Assembly: GCA_017640685.1 (NCBI GenBank)
Contig: JAEPQF010000001.1
Coordinates: 17,015-74,101, forward strand
Length of the DNA stretch: 57,087 nucleotides
Reading direction: 5' to 3'
Source: Hyphomicrobiales bacterium
GTDB lineage: Bacteria > Pseudomonadota > Alphaproteobacteria > Rhizobiales > HXMU1428-3
The notes below the pieces were generated by a model, which had not been told where the DNA came from, made no database searches, and saw only the letters and a list, made by a program, of their open reading frames with translations. Positions within the stretch are counted from its first letter, which is position 1, and each line of letters opens with the position of its first letter. Shown one piece after another: positions 32,629-43,218 of the stretch. The translations under genes and the position numbers were made by a program.

Positions 32629-32955
32629 ATGCGCGTTTTATTTGTACTATCGATTTTTTGTTTTGGTGCTTTGGTATCTTCAAATGTTCATGCTTACCAA
32701 GGAATGGAAAAAGATTTTGCAACTTGCACACAAGGCAGTGGCAAGGTGTCCAACACTCAGATTGTTAAGGCTTGTACGCAGTTGATTGATAATGCTGTGA
32801 AGCATAATTCTTTAACGGGCTACTTCTTTGCATTGCGTGCAATAGCGAACACTGACAAGGCAAGCAATTGCCGGGATGCTCGCCAAGCCATGAAACTGCT
32901 TGATAACCCTAAGCTTATTGAGCACACGAAACAGTTGATTAAAATCAACTGCTAG
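32629..32955 (+). CDS. Small secreted Cys-containing hypothetical protein
   Basis: Signal peptide MRVLFVLSIFCFGALVSSNVHA, 4 Cys in mature part. Confidence 0.65.
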   Translation: MRVLFVLSIFCFGALVSSNVHAYQGMEKDFATCTQGSGKVSNTQIVKACTQLIDNAVKHNSLTGYFFALRAIANTDKASNCRDARQAMKLLDNPKLIEHTKQLIKINC

Positions 32956-33009
32956 GAGCGTATAGGGCAAACACTTTTCACTCTAGCTCAAAAAATTCTC
33001 AAGAGAGAT

Positions 33010-33345
33010 TTATTCCACTATGATCTTGCCGCTCATTGAAGGGTGGAACATGCAATAATAAGCGTATGTGTCTGCTTTTTCGAAAGTGACGACTTCACTC
33101 TGGTCTTTTTGAAGCTCTCCACTTTCAAACCTGCCGTCTGTGGCAGAGGCCGTGTGGGGGGCGCTGTCTTTATTGATGAATTTGACTTTGTCGCCTGCTT
33201 TGATGGTGAGGATTTTGGGACTGAATTCCATGCCTTTGATCTCAACTGTATGTTCGGCAGCGATGGCACTATTTGTATATGTGCTGCTTAAAGTTAAAAA
33301 CAGACAAAAAACAGCAAAAAGAGACGATAGTTTTTTTAATAGCAT
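33010..33345 (-). CDS. Cupredoxin / amicyanin-like blue copper protein
   Basis: Signal peptide, PHTAS...YYCMFHPSMSG type-1 Cu ligands (H, C, H, M); start ATG 33345 with GGAAG SD. Confidence 0.88.
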   Translation of the reverse strand: MLLKKLSSLFAVFCLFLTLSSTYTNSAIAAEHTVEIKGMEFSPKILTIKAGDKVKFINKDSAPHTASATDGRFESGELQKDQSEVVTFEKADTYAYYCMFHPSMSGKIIVE

Positions 33346-33512
33346 TTTACGCTTCCTTATAAAATTCAAGAACAACATTTTATAAACTGCAAGCACTGGG
33401 CCAGATAGCGAAATGCGTGGATTGTTGTTTGATTTCAGTTAGGTAGGCGTGAATTGGGTTTTGACCACAAGTTGATTTGAGGTAGGGATGATTGTTTTTT
33501 GTGCGATCTATC

Positions 33513-34568
33513 TCATTGTTTAGCCGAGAGTTCTGTGAGCATGTGCCATAGTTGACCAAATTTTTCACGTGCCTTTTCACGGTGAGTTTTATATTGAACG
33601 TGTTCGGAGGGCTTTGCATCCGGTCTTAATTCAATTGAAAACAGGGCGCTGATTTCATTTGGGACAAAGGAATAGCGTACATCAATAATGCGGTTTGAAT
33701 TTTTTGGATCAAGCGCAGTAAAACCATTACTAAAATGAGTAAAGCGGGTTATGTCTTTGGCTTGTTGAGTGTCGCCTTTTAGCCAGGGGAAGTCCTCTTT
33801 GACGTTTAATTTTGAAACTGATGTTCCCTCGTACACTCTTGGTGCAATTCCAACGCGCATTGCATCAATAAAAAAGCTATCTTTGGTTTCATAAACACTT
33901 TTCCAAACAAGGATGTTTGCAAAGCTGGGCTTTACCTCAAGCCGTATTGGCTTATGACCGCGTTGCATTGCTAACTCGCTAGCAATTTCTCGTGCATTTT
34001 GATGTTGCCACCAGCCTGCCCCTAAATAAATGAGCGCCCAAGCCAGGCCAAGACGGGCCCAAAGCACATTGTTTCGCAGCGCTGCTACTAAGACAAATAA
34101 CCCTAATGGTACTGTGAAAAGAGGATCTATGATGGAGATTATGCGCCAAGAATAGCGTGTTTCATCAAAGGGCCAAAGGAGCATCGTGCCATATGAAGTT
34201 GTTGTGTCTAAAAGCGCATGTGTTGCATAGCCAAGGGTACAAAAAGCGACTGTTTGCCAAAATTGCAGATGCCATCGCTTTCTGAAAATTCCATGTGCTA
34301 AAAGTGCTATAATAAAACCGCCTAGCGGTATAAAAATGAGCGAATGTGTGAATTGTCGATGATACTCAAGAAACAATAGCGGATCTGTTTTGGAATATAT
34401 TAGAACATCAAGATCTGCTGCCATTCCGCCAATCATCCCTAAGAAACCAGCGAGAAGAACTTGGTATTTGCTATGGGTGGTGGGTTTAGCAGATTTTGCA
34501 GATGTTGATTTAGCTATTGTGGATTGAGGTAATGCGGCACCCAGCATACCTTGTGTTAGTGGATCCAT
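33513..34568 (-). CDS. YdjM-type metal-dependent hydrolase (DUF457 family), membrane
   Basis: MDPLTQGMLGAALPQS N-terminus, DLDVLIY, HRQFTHSL, polytopic. Confidence 0.82.
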   Translation of the reverse strand: MDPLTQGMLGAALPQSTIAKSTSAKSAKPTTHSKYQVLLAGFLGMIGGMAADLDVLIYSKTDPLLFLEYHRQFTHSLIFIPLGGFIIALLAHGIFRKRWHLQFWQTVAFCTLGYATHALLDTTTSYGTMLLWPFDETRYSWRIISIIDPLFTVPLGLFVLVAALRNNVLWARLGLAWALIYLGAGWWQHQNAREIASELAMQRGHKPIRLEVKPSFANILVWKSVYETKDSFFIDAMRVGIAPRVYEGTSVSKLNVKEDFPWLKGDTQQAKDITRFTHFSNGFTALDPKNSNRIIDVRYSFVPNEISALFSIELRPDAKPSEHVQYKTHREKAREKFGQLWHMLTELSAKQ

Positions 34569-34766
34569 AACATTCCATGATTGTTTAGCTGGTGAATGAC
34601 AGCGTTAGACATATAGGATACAATATACTCTTCCTTAGAACGACCGGCAACCAAGCAAATTTCTTCGAAACAACAGTGGTTTATTTGTTAATTTACTGCC
34701 TGGTGTTTAGAAAAAAGAGAGGCCGCAAAATTAATTACGACCTCCCTGGCTTTATTGTCCCTTAGC

Positions 34767-35390
34767 TTAATAAGTTTGAATGAGTTTGTCGTAATCACCG
34801 CGGATTTGGAGAATGATGGTAACATCTTTTTTGTCGCGGTTTCGCCAGAACCAACCGTGTTTTCCATCTCTTGGTGCTGTAAAAGCTCCTTCGGCGCCTT
34901 TCTTGCCACGCCCTTTTTCATAGCTCACTTCACCACTTGCTCCATCGCCATGAAAGTCGTAATTGATGCGGCCATTTTCTGCTCTCCATTTATATTCAAT
35001 GGCTTGGCCTTTTTTCATGATGAGTTTCCACTCGATGCCTTTGCCTGGTTTTAGGGTGAAGCTTTTTTCATCCTTCCAGTTTTCTTCTTTTGTTTTAGCT
35101 TCTTCAGCATGAGCGGTGCTGATAAAAAGCTTGAAAAGAAAAGATTGCTGTTTTGCGGCAGCATCTTTCTTTCGATCTTCTTCTGCTTCTTTTTCGAGCT
35201 GAGTTTTGATCTCTCCCATTTCGGTTAGGCCGATGACGCGCCCGATGCCTGTTGGATCTATGGCATATTCTGCAGGAAGCACAATGGTGACTAAGATCAC
35301 CATTGCAGAAATAAATGCAATGAAGGTTGAACGAAGGAGCTGACCGGTGCTTGGCAAGTCTTCCATGTTTGGTTTTTGTGTGTTGTACAT
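34767..35390 (-). CDS. 'Transmembrane anchor' protein
   Basis: PSTGQLLRSTFIAFISAMVILVTIVLPAEYAIDPTGIGRVIGLTEMGEIK; adjacent to HupE/UreJ-like gene. Confidence 0.75.
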   Translation of the reverse strand: MYNTQKPNMEDLPSTGQLLRSTFIAFISAMVILVTIVLPAEYAIDPTGIGRVIGLTEMGEIKTQLEKEAEEDRKKDAAAKQQSFLFKLFISTAHAEEAKTKEENWKDEKSFTLKPGKGIEWKLIMKKGQAIEYKWRAENGRINYDFHGDGASGEVSYEKGRGKKGAEGAFTAPRDGKHGWFWRNRDKKDVTIILQIRGDYDKLIQTY

Positions 35391-35407
35391 TCTTATTCCT
35401 TAGAAAA

Positions 35408-36136
35408 TTAGTTTGAGAGTAGATAGCCGCTGATCTGATATCCCATCAGTAGGAAACCAGCGGACATCATGATGATGTTGGCTGTGTAAGCTTGGTGCCA
35501 AAAACCGAGTGTGCGGCGCCAGAACCCCATGAGGATTAAGATCAAAGCTAATGCCAGGATTTGTCCGAGCTCGACACCAACATTGAAGGCAAGCAAATTG
35601 GCCAATAGCCCTTCTTCTGAAATTTCATATTCAAGAATTTTGGTAGCAAGACCAAGCCCGTGAAAGAGGCCGAAAATTAATGTGGCGGCTTTCGTGTTGG
35701 GCTGGAGCCCAAACCAACGTTGATAGGCGCCCACATTATCTAGTGCTTTGTAAACCACGGACAAGCCGATGATGGCGTCAATGATATAAGCGTTTACATT
35801 CCAGCCAAAATAGACACCAGCTAACATGGTTGTTGAGTGCCCGATGGCAAATAGGCTGACATAAAGAGCGACGTCTTTCATCTTATAAAGAAAGAAGACA
35901 ACGCCAAAAAGAAACAGGATGTGATCATAGCCTGTTATCATATGTTTGGCGCCAAGATAGGCAAAGGGAATTAGATTAACCCCCCAAATTTCCTGGACAT
36001 AGCCTGCATCACCTGCAGTGATGTTATGAGCAGCGACACTATTTATCATTAGGAATAGCGTAGCCGCAGTGATGAGGAGGACAGACGTCATTTGCCTTAT
36101 GGACAAAATGCGCCCGCACTCATTTATCAAGTGCAT
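35408..36136 (-). CDS. HupE/UreJ family membrane protein
   Basis: GYDHILFLFGVVFFL, IGHSTTM, NVGVELGQI motifs. Confidence 0.85.
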   Translation of the reverse strand: MHLINECGRILSIRQMTSVLLITAATLFLMINSVAAHNITAGDAGYVQEIWGVNLIPFAYLGAKHMITGYDHILFLFGVVFFLYKMKDVALYVSLFAIGHSTTMLAGVYFGWNVNAYIIDAIIGLSVVYKALDNVGAYQRWFGLQPNTKAATLIFGLFHGLGLATKILEYEISEEGLLANLLAFNVGVELGQILALALILILMGFWRRTLGFWHQAYTANIIMMSAGFLLMGYQISGYLLSN

Positions 36137-36198
36137 AGAAACTTCTCCAGCTCTAATTTTTAAATTTTAATGATCAATATTTTTATTTTGAAGTTTGA

Positions 36199-36624
36199 TT
36201 AGGCACGCGGAGGGGGATCTTGCAGAAAAAGAGCTGCTAGTTTGATTGGTGGGAACCGTCCTTTGCTTTCAAGGAACGGTAGTTCGAGAAGGGCTGCATA
36301 TGGCGGCGCTATCATGACGACAGCGCTGTGGTCATGGTCAATATTATCATGTGCGTGACCGTGCAATAGCCAATAAAAATCTTCAAAGTGGTTATGAAAG
36401 TCAATATGGGAGTGCCCATGCTCTGAGACTAAATGTTCTTTATGTTCTGTGAATTCGACATGTTCACTGAATTCGACAAGGTTAGCTGGGTTATGGGAGA
36501 GAATATTCACCATCGACATATGAATGAGAGAGGCACATAACAATAGAGGCAGGAATAGAGAAAATTTCTCTTTCGCTTTCATTTTTGTTTTTATGAAAAG
36601 CATTCTCTTTTGCCTGTTTATCAA
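36199..36624 (-). CDS. His/Glu-rich exported protein, putative metal binding
   Basis: Hydrophobic N-terminus, EHKEHLVSEHGHSHIDFHNHFEDFYWLLHGHAHDNIDHDHS; C-terminal DPPPRA. Confidence 0.6.
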   Translation of the reverse strand: MINRQKRMLFIKTKMKAKEKFSLFLPLLLCASLIHMSMVNILSHNPANLVEFSEHVEFTEHKEHLVSEHGHSHIDFHNHFEDFYWLLHGHAHDNIDHDHSAVVMIAPPYAALLELPFLESKGRFPPIKLAALFLQDPPPRA

Positions 36625-36737
36625 TCACTCACACTTCGTTTCTAATCTGCCAGTAGTTTGGACAAATAGCAAGTTGGTTTGCTCTTTGTCTTGTGCCACT
36701 TTTGTATCGGTTCTTGGATGTTTTTGTTATTTTATAA

Positions 36738-38459
36738 TTACTTATGCTCTTCCTCATGGGCATGAATAAGTGATTTGTTGTAGGCATTGAGGGCGGCTAA
36801 ATGAGTGGCGTGGCCTAAGATTTGGTGGTTATGTTTGTCTATGATGACAGGTAATTTCTCTTTGCCGCTTTGGTCGAATTTGCGCAATGCAATTTCGATG
36901 CTGTCATTTAAGTGCAAGTTGGCAGGGTATTTCCCGTCTTCATCAGGTTCGAGTTGAGTAGGCTCTGTTTCACGGTTTTCTTCTGAACTCTCTTCATTTT
37001 CTTCAATAGGTTTATAAAAGTCATCGACGGTGAGAGTTTGGGCAATTTGTTTGTGAGGCCCTGCAAAGAGGAATAGCCCCCTTGTTGAGAGTTGCCAATG
37101 AAAGAAGCTCATGCCTAATACGGCATTAGAAAGAGCGGTTGAGATAGAAACGGTGACAAGAAGAGCGATTGTCATTTCATAACCGCCGGTTAGTTCAAAT
37201 ACGATAAGAGTTGTTGAGATGGGAGCGCCTAGAATGGCTGCTGCGACACCGCCCATGCCGAGGATGGCATAGAGCCCGTCACTTGAGGCAGTGCCCGGGA
37301 ATAGTGCTGCCATGATGAGGCCAAAAGCGCCACCAGCACAAGCACCGAGATACAATGAAGGAGAGAAAACGCCGCCTCCAAAGCGAGAGGCTAGAGTGAT
37401 GGAGGTGGCGATGATTTTTGCAAACAATAATGAAAGTAAGAGGGTGAGGCTTAAGTTTTGTTTTAAGGCGTTGTCTGTTGTGTCATAACCGACACCTAAA
37501 ACTTCAGGGAAAAACACAGCAATACTCCCCACTAAAATACCGCCTATTATAGGCCGGGCCCAGATCGGGATGTCATAACTCCAAGCTAAGCGCTCAGTGG
37601 TGGACATGCTTAATTGGAATAAAATTGAAATAAATGCTGCAAAAAGCCCCAAGGCTGCAAAAGCCGGGAACTCCAGATAAGAGGAAATTGAATAATCTGG
37701 AATGAGGAAGGCTGGGTACTCGCCAATTGTGAGGCGAACGATGATTGTGCCAGCGACACTGGCCAGGACAACGGGCACGAAAGCACTTAAGGCATAATGA
37801 GCTAAGATAACTTCATGAGCAAAGAGAACGCCGGCGATGGGGGCATTAAATGAAGCGCTTACAGCTGCAGCTGCTCCAGATGCTAAAAGGATGCGCCGAT
37901 GAGCGTAGCTTAACTCTGATGCTCTTGAAATGAGAGATGAAAGTGTTGCGCCTAAATGGACAACAGGCCCTTCACGGCCAGCACTTCCTCCAAAGCCGAG
38001 ACTGATTGCTGAGATGAGTGCGCTTAGTAAGCCTGTTTTTAAATCTATGTGAGATCCTTTAATTGCTTTTGCTTCTATAACATCAGCGACTGCGTGAGCG
38101 CGCTTGCCAGGCATTAAATGGTGAAGGATTTGACCAACGATTATACCGCCGATGATGGGGGCAAGGAAAAATATATATTTGGGTGTGGTTTGAAAGAGAT
38201 TTCCGATTTGCTCACTTGCTGAGCCAAGCCAGAGCCATTGGATGGCACCTATCATATGACGGAACAGAACTGTGGCACAGGCAACGCAAATGCCAATAAG
38301 GAGGGCTACTGACCAAAGAAAGAAATCTTTATTTTTAACGAAGCTGCTGAGATGAGGTGCAATGCGGTCATAATATAATTCGTTATAAAGAGGCTTTAAG
38401 CTCCTTGATTTGTATTTGAGCGCTAATTTTAATTTTTTTATTATTTCTGAGTGTTTCAT
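36738..38459 (-). CDS. CLC-family chloride channel/antiporter with C-terminal CBS-like region
   Basis: GGSAGREGPVVHLGA, RFGGGVFSPSLYLGA. Confidence 0.93.
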   Translation of the reverse strand: MKHSEIIKKLKLALKYKSRSLKPLYNELYYDRIAPHLSSFVKNKDFFLWSVALLIGICVACATVLFRHMIGAIQWLWLGSASEQIGNLFQTTPKYIFFLAPIIGGIIVGQILHHLMPGKRAHAVADVIEAKAIKGSHIDLKTGLLSALISAISLGFGGSAGREGPVVHLGATLSSLISRASELSYAHRRILLASGAAAAVSASFNAPIAGVLFAHEVILAHYALSAFVPVVLASVAGTIIVRLTIGEYPAFLIPDYSISSYLEFPAFAALGLFAAFISILFQLSMSTTERLAWSYDIPIWARPIIGGILVGSIAVFFPEVLGVGYDTTDNALKQNLSLTLLLSLLFAKIIATSITLASRFGGGVFSPSLYLGACAGGAFGLIMAALFPGTASSDGLYAILGMGGVAAAILGAPISTTLIVFELTGGYEMTIALLVTVSISTALSNAVLGMSFFHWQLSTRGLFLFAGPHKQIAQTLTVDDFYKPIEENEESSEENRETEPTQLEPDEDGKYPANLHLNDSIEIALRKFDQSGKEKLPVIIDKHNHQILGHATHLAALNAYNKSLIHAHEEEHK

Positions 38460-38726
38460 TGTGCTCTCAAATATTTGTCGAAATCGCCTTTTTTTCGTCC
38501 TATTGATCTTTGTTCAAATTTATGACTGAAATAAATGATAATGTTGTAATTTGTGCTGTAGATACAGTACCTTTTTATTATTAATGCAAAATTATTTGCT
38601 GATTGGAATATTGTTAGACATTTCAGCTCATTTTATGCTCAGTTGAATGGTGTTTTCGCTGTTTTTGCTAAATTTTTAGTCATGGACTGTTTTAGTAAAT
38701 GATTGCCGGTTTTAAGGAATAGGGCC

Positions 38727-41700
38727 TTGAATAATCTACTTACTGCCATTGCAGCCTTTATGATTTTGGTTTTAACCGCTTTATTTACGGTTCCGTTATT
38801 AATTAATTGGGATGATTATCGGTCTGATTTTGAGGTGCGCCTTACTGAGATTATGGGCACTAAGGTTGAGCTTGATGGTGGTTTGAATGTGCGTCTTTTG
38901 CCGGCTCCCTTTGTGCGGGCAGAAAATTTGCGTATTGGAGAAAGTGGAAAAGGGGGGAAGCCTGTTCTTGAAGTTAAGGAACTTACCCTTTGGGTTGCTG
39001 TGCCGCCCTTATTAAAAGGTGTTGTTGAGGCCAGCACAGTTTCACTTGATAGCCCAAAGCTTCTTTTGCTTTTTGATAAAAATGGGAGACCGTCTTTTGA
39101 TGTGGGATCCAAAGGGATACAAAGCAAAAGTAAAAGGGCTAAAGTTAAGCAAAGAGAAGTTGTTCAAGAAGCTGCGATTTCTGGCTTTCAATTGAGCCCG
39201 AATTTGATTTCTCTTCGCAATGTTAAAATTAAAAATGGGTCATTGCATTTACAGTCGATTTCTCAATTGAAGGGCAAGAAAAGAGGCGCTTTAACTTCGA
39301 AAGTTCGTTCTTTTGATATGGAGAACATTGATGGGGTTCTCTCGGCCATTACTTTGACAGGGCCGTTTTATTTCAATGGGAAATATTTAAGTCAGGATGC
39401 GCCTCATTTTATTCGTTTAGCTGTTGGGGAACTTGCAAAAGCTTCAGCGGATAAGAAAACTCTGCAGTCTGTTTTTCCCGTTCAGGGCAAAGTGACTACG
39501 CCTAAATATGATCAGCAAATTGAATTTGATGGGCAAGTTGGTACCAAAGGTGGCGCTTGGTTTGCTAAAGGGGCTTTAAAGGCTGGTTTAGGGCGGTTTG
39601 GCACACCTTTACAAACGAATATACAAAAAGCTCAGAACGAAGAGACACAAAATGATGATAACTCTAATAAGGTTGAGGTGACGGGGGCTAAAGAAGCACA
39701 AAAAGTTTCTCAGAAAAAAAATCAAATTGCTGGTTTGAATGGGACAGGTGATCAGGTTTTTCTCACTTCTAAACTGCATGTGCGCTCTAATGAAGCTAAG
39801 TTGACGGATATTTTAATTCGCACAGGAAATTTGGCGAGACCGCAAACTGTGCGTGGAAACATGCAAATTAACTGGAGTGATGAGTTAACTCTTACTGGTA
39901 TGGCGAATGGCCAAGTGATTGATTTGAACTCTGCACTTGGTGGGGGGGCACTTACTGCTCGTGTATTGGGTGGTGGTAAAGTGGCTCAAGGTTTACCACT
40001 TGCTTCATCTCTTTACGTTGCCCCTGGTGTTGGACTTTCTAAGCTAAATGATTTGCTATTAAGCCAGGCTAGATTTTTTGAGCGTATCGATTTTTCTGCC
40101 AAGGTTGCTCAAATCTATTTAGGTTATGGAGATGTGCGTGATTTTTCTTTGGACGTTAAAGGGCGCGGTGGACGTATTCGAGTTGATGATTTATCTGGTC
40201 GCATGGCGGGGAGCACGCGGTTAAGTGTCAGTGGTGATTTTTTAGAAAAAGATGATGGTGCTTCTTTTAATGGGGCGCTTTATTTGCGTGGTCTTCAGTT
40301 TCATGAATTTTTGCGCTGGGCTGTTCCTTCTTATAAAGGAGATCATAAATTTGGCCGCGGGAAATATATGCTCTCTGGTGGTATCGTTTCTGAAGGGGAA
40401 GCGCTTTATTTAAACGGTCTTCAAGGGGTGCTTGGCCGCTCTTCTTTGCGCGGAGATTTGTCTTATCTCAAGGAGAGTAAAAAAAGCGGACAACGCCCTG
40501 CTGAAATGCGGCTCTCTCTTCGCTCTGGTCCTTTAAGGATTGAGGATTTAGTCGGCGAAGCCATTGATTTGAAAGATTTTGAACAGGAGTTTGCTAAAGT
40601 TTTTAACTCTCAAACGCCTCAAACTTCTAAAGATAACCAAGGGGCGTCAATTCATAGTGTGATTGACCTTTCGGCTCAAAAAGTGATTTTCAATGATAGT
40701 GTTCAGAAAGATGTTCGTCTTGTTTGGCGAAATGAGAAAGGGCGTTCTTTTGTTGAAAGTTTGACAGGTGTTAGCGAGCAGGGGCTGAAGTTAATTTACG
40801 AAAATGGACAAGCTGATCTGTCTCAAAAAGATATAGCGTCTTCTTCGACAACAAGTGGAAAGATGCGCCGGGATAAATTTTTTATCGAGGTTTTGAATGA
40901 GGCTGCCTTAAAAGAGCTGATGGGCATCTCTGGTTTAGATAAAACTTATAAGATTTCAAATGTTATTGGAGATGGGTTTTATCCACTCAATTTTGGTGTC
41001 CGGCGGGATATATCTGAGGATTTTACGCACTATCGATTTGATGGACAGATGGGGGGAAGTGATACAGCTTTTTCTGTTTCTATTCCATTTGAGGGGGCTG
41101 ATAAGCGCCCTGGTGTGATGACTATTCTTGGTGGCATGGAGGGTGCTGATGGTGCTCAGTTGGCGGCAAAATTTTTACCGTTTTCAATCAAAAAACGTGT
41201 TGATGGAAATAATTTGGGGGCTTCCAAAGTTTCTTTTACGGCAAGCGGGACGGGCAAAGACGGATTTCAGGGCCAAGTTAAATTTTCAAATAAGATTTTG
41301 TCAGCGAGCTATGAAGGGCAATTTTCTTTAAATGAAACTGATATTACTTCAGATGGTGAAGTGCTTATTAGTTCAGCTAAGGCGCGTGATGCTCTCTCGA
41401 TGTTTGGCCTGGGTAATTTAGGGGCAGCAGTTTCTCAATCAGGTGATCAGCAGAGTTTAAAAGCAAAAGCGCAATTTTCTAAAGTTCAAAATGGTTTTGC
41501 ATTGAGTGATTTGAAAATTGCCCTTGGTGATACTCAAATTGTGGGGACAGGGCTATTTGAGGAAAAAGATGGCCAACCTCGTTATCGTTTGGCTTTGGCA
41601 ACAGAGCGGCTTGATTTTAAGAATTTACTAGGGGCTTTGCAAAAACAATCAGCTGATTTTGGCGGACGAGGTGAAGTTAAGGTAGCGCGTTTGGAGACCA

Positions 41701-42770
41701 ATAGTAATAAGTCTGATGGAGCAACTCATCTTCTTAGAAGTGTTTGGTCTAATCAGAAGTTTGCTCTTGGATCTGAGGGTGGAACACAAACGGAAAATGG
41801 AAAAGATAGCTTAGGTGTTGGTGACTTTTCTATTCGGGCAAGTGAGTTACTTTTTTCTGAAAAATTAAGTTTAGCTGATGCGACAGTACGCTGGCGGGTC
41901 CATCCGAATTTTATTGAGATTGTTAAGATTGAAGGCAAAAGTTTGGGTGGTGTTTTTAAAGCGTCTGGTACTCTTAGAGAACGAGGTGAGGTTTACAATT
42001 TAAATGGCACTGTATCTTTAGAAAAAGGCCAGCTTGAAGAGATTGGTGCTGCTGAAGAAGCGAATTTAGGAACAGGTGAGTTTTCGTTTAACCTATCACT
42101 GAGTGGTTCAGGAAAAACGCCAGAAGCGCTTGTGAAGAGTTTGATTGGTGAAGGGTTTGTTAAGCTTAGTGATGGGGCTTTGCGCCAGGTGAACCCTTTG
42201 GTTTTAAGCCAGGTGGCAGAGCGTTTTTTACAATCTGAAAATGGTGATGCTCAGCAATTAAAAACAGATTTAGCTTTGCTTGGTGAGCAAGTAAAACCAT
42301 TAAAATTTAGCTCTCTTGACCTTGGGTTGCGATTGCTTGATGGGGCCGTGAAAGTGCGGCAAAAGGATTTTGGTATTCGCCCTGGTGTCATTGGATTGAA
42401 AGGGGAGTTGAATTTGGTTGACCTTAGTTGGTTTGGTCGATGGTCTATTCAACCTCAGCCGCGCAAATCAATTGGGAAAGTGCCTGGAGTTGTTCGTGAT
42501 GTTAAGGGGAATTTTCAAACCGTTGCTGGTTTTCAATCTAAGTTAGATGTGAATGAGTTTGAGCGATTTTTAACTCTGAAACATAAAGAAAGAGAATTGA
42601 GAACTTTAGAAAAAATCAGGCTTGAGGAAGAAGCGCGCCGCTTGGCTGAAGAACGCCGCCGTGCAGAAGAAGAGCTGAGAAGAATAAATGAAGAAAAAGC
42701 TCGGTTGAAAGCTGAGCAAGAAAAGTTTGATAATTTGAACCGGACTGAACTGCCGCCTTTGCAGCAGTAG
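38727..42770 (+). CDS. AsmA-like protein (about 1350 aa)
   Basis: N-terminal TM anchor, repeated beta-rich layout, C-terminal AsmA_2-like region; candidate TTG start 38727 preceded by AAGGA (track start 38703 is also TTG). Confidence 0.82.
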   Translation: MNNLLTAIAAFMILVLTALFTVPLLINWDDYRSDFEVRLTEIMGTKVELDGGLNVRLLPAPFVRAENLRIGESGKGGKPVLEVKELTLWVAVPPLLKGVVEASTVSLDSPKLLLLFDKNGRPSFDVGSKGIQSKSKRAKVKQREVVQEAAISGFQLSPNLISLRNVKIKNGSLHLQSISQLKGKKRGALTSKVRSFDMENIDGVLSAITLTGPFYFNGKYLSQDAPHFIRLAVGELAKASADKKTLQSVFPVQGKVTTPKYDQQIEFDGQVGTKGGAWFAKGALKAGLGRFGTPLQTNIQKAQNEETQNDDNSNKVEVTGAKEAQKVSQKKNQIAGLNGTGDQVFLTSKLHVRSNEAKLTDILIRTGNLARPQTVRGNMQINWSDELTLTGMANGQVIDLNSALGGGALTARVLGGGKVAQGLPLASSLYVAPGVGLSKLNDLLLSQARFFERIDFSAKVAQIYLGYGDVRDFSLDVKGRGGRIRVDDLSGRMAGSTRLSVSGDFLEKDDGASFNGALYLRGLQFHEFLRWAVPSYKGDHKFGRGKYMLSGGIVSEGEALYLNGLQGVLGRSSLRGDLSYLKESKKSGQRPAEMRLSLRSGPLRIEDLVGEAIDLKDFEQEFAKVFNSQTPQTSKDNQGASIHSVIDLSAQKVIFNDSVQKDVRLVWRNEKGRSFVESLTGVSEQGLKLIYENGQADLSQKDIASSSTTSGKMRRDKFFIEVLNEAALKELMGISGLDKTYKISNVIGDGFYPLNFGVRRDISEDFTHYRFDGQMGGSDTAFSVSIPFEGADKRPGVMTILGGMEGADGAQLAAKFLPFSIKKRVDGNNLGASKVSFTASGTGKDGFQGQVKFSNKILSASYEGQFSLNETDITSDGEVLISSAKARDALSMFGLGNLGAAVSQSGDQQSLKAKAQFSKVQNGFALSDLKIALGDTQIVGTGLFEEKDGQPRYRLALATERLDFKNLLGALQKQSADFGGRGEVKVARLETNSNKSDGATHLLRSVWSNQKFALGSEGGTQTENGKDSLGVGDFSIRASELLFSEKLSLADATVRWRVHPNFIEIVKIEGKSLGGVFKASGTLRERGEVYNLNGTVSLEKGQLEEIGAAEEANLGTGEFSFNLSLSGSGKTPEALVKSLIGEGFVKLSDGALRQVNPLVLSQVAERFLQSENGDAQQLKTDLALLGEQVKPLKFSSLDLGLRLLDGAVKVRQKDFGIRPGVIGLKGELNLVDLSWFGRWSIQPQPRKSIGKVPGVVRDVKGNFQTVAGFQSKLDVNEFERFLTLKHKERELRTLEKIRLEEEARRLAEERRRAEEELRRINEEKARLKAEQEKFDNLNRTELPPLQQ

Positions 42771-42801
42771 ATTGCATCGAATTAATATCATAAAAACAAA
42801 T

Positions 42802-42852
42802 AAAAAAGCCTTTCCTTTAAATGATTGATATATTTAGAGGAAAGGCTTTTTT
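42802..42852. terminator. Bidirectional terminator AAAAAAGCCTTTCCT...AGGAAAGGCTTTTTT between convergent genes
   Basis: 9-bp GC-containing stem plus A/T tracts both sides. Confidence 0.85.
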
Positions 42853-42856
42853 AATA

Positions 42857-43090
42857 TTAGCTGGTTGCTAATTGATTGCGGTAATATTGCAAAATGTAAA
42901 TGCGAATGGTGCTGGATAGCCCCGCTTCACCTCTTGTTTCGTCGATAATTTCAACCAATTCTGAAATGGATTTGGTTTGCTTGTTAGCGATATCATTGAG
43001 AGCTGACCAAAAAGCGTCTTCAAGTGATATGGAGGTACGGTGTCCTTTTAATGTGAGAGATCTTTTTTTGGGGATGTCTTGCATTTCCAA
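42857..43090 (-). CDS. Ribbon-helix-helix domain protein
   Basis: KRSLTLKGHRTSISLEDAFWSALNDIA...ISELVEIIDETR; near fumC/sspB. Confidence 0.85.
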   Translation of the reverse strand: MEMQDIPKKRSLTLKGHRTSISLEDAFWSALNDIANKQTKSISELVEIIDETRGEAGLSSTIRIYILQYYRNQLATS

Positions 43091-43218
43091 CTTTTTAAAT
43101 TAACTCCGGGGAAGTGGTTAAAGGTTAAAGTTTGCGATTATAAACATAGTTTTTGGCTCAAGCATTTTCAAATTTGAGATACTTCTCTTAATCTGTTGCT
43201 TGAGCCAAATCATTCTCT

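Noticed and set aside
34688-35054. ORFs 34688..34921 (-) and 34755..35054 (+) around the transmembrane anchor gene
   Set aside because: Overlap the better-supported 34767..35390 CDS in other frames.
38554-38565. CTGTAGATACAG dyad in the CLC/AsmA divergent intergenic region as a LexA-type box
   Set aside because: Does not match the alphaproteobacterial GTTC-N7-GTTC LexA consensus; single short dyad in AT-rich DNA.
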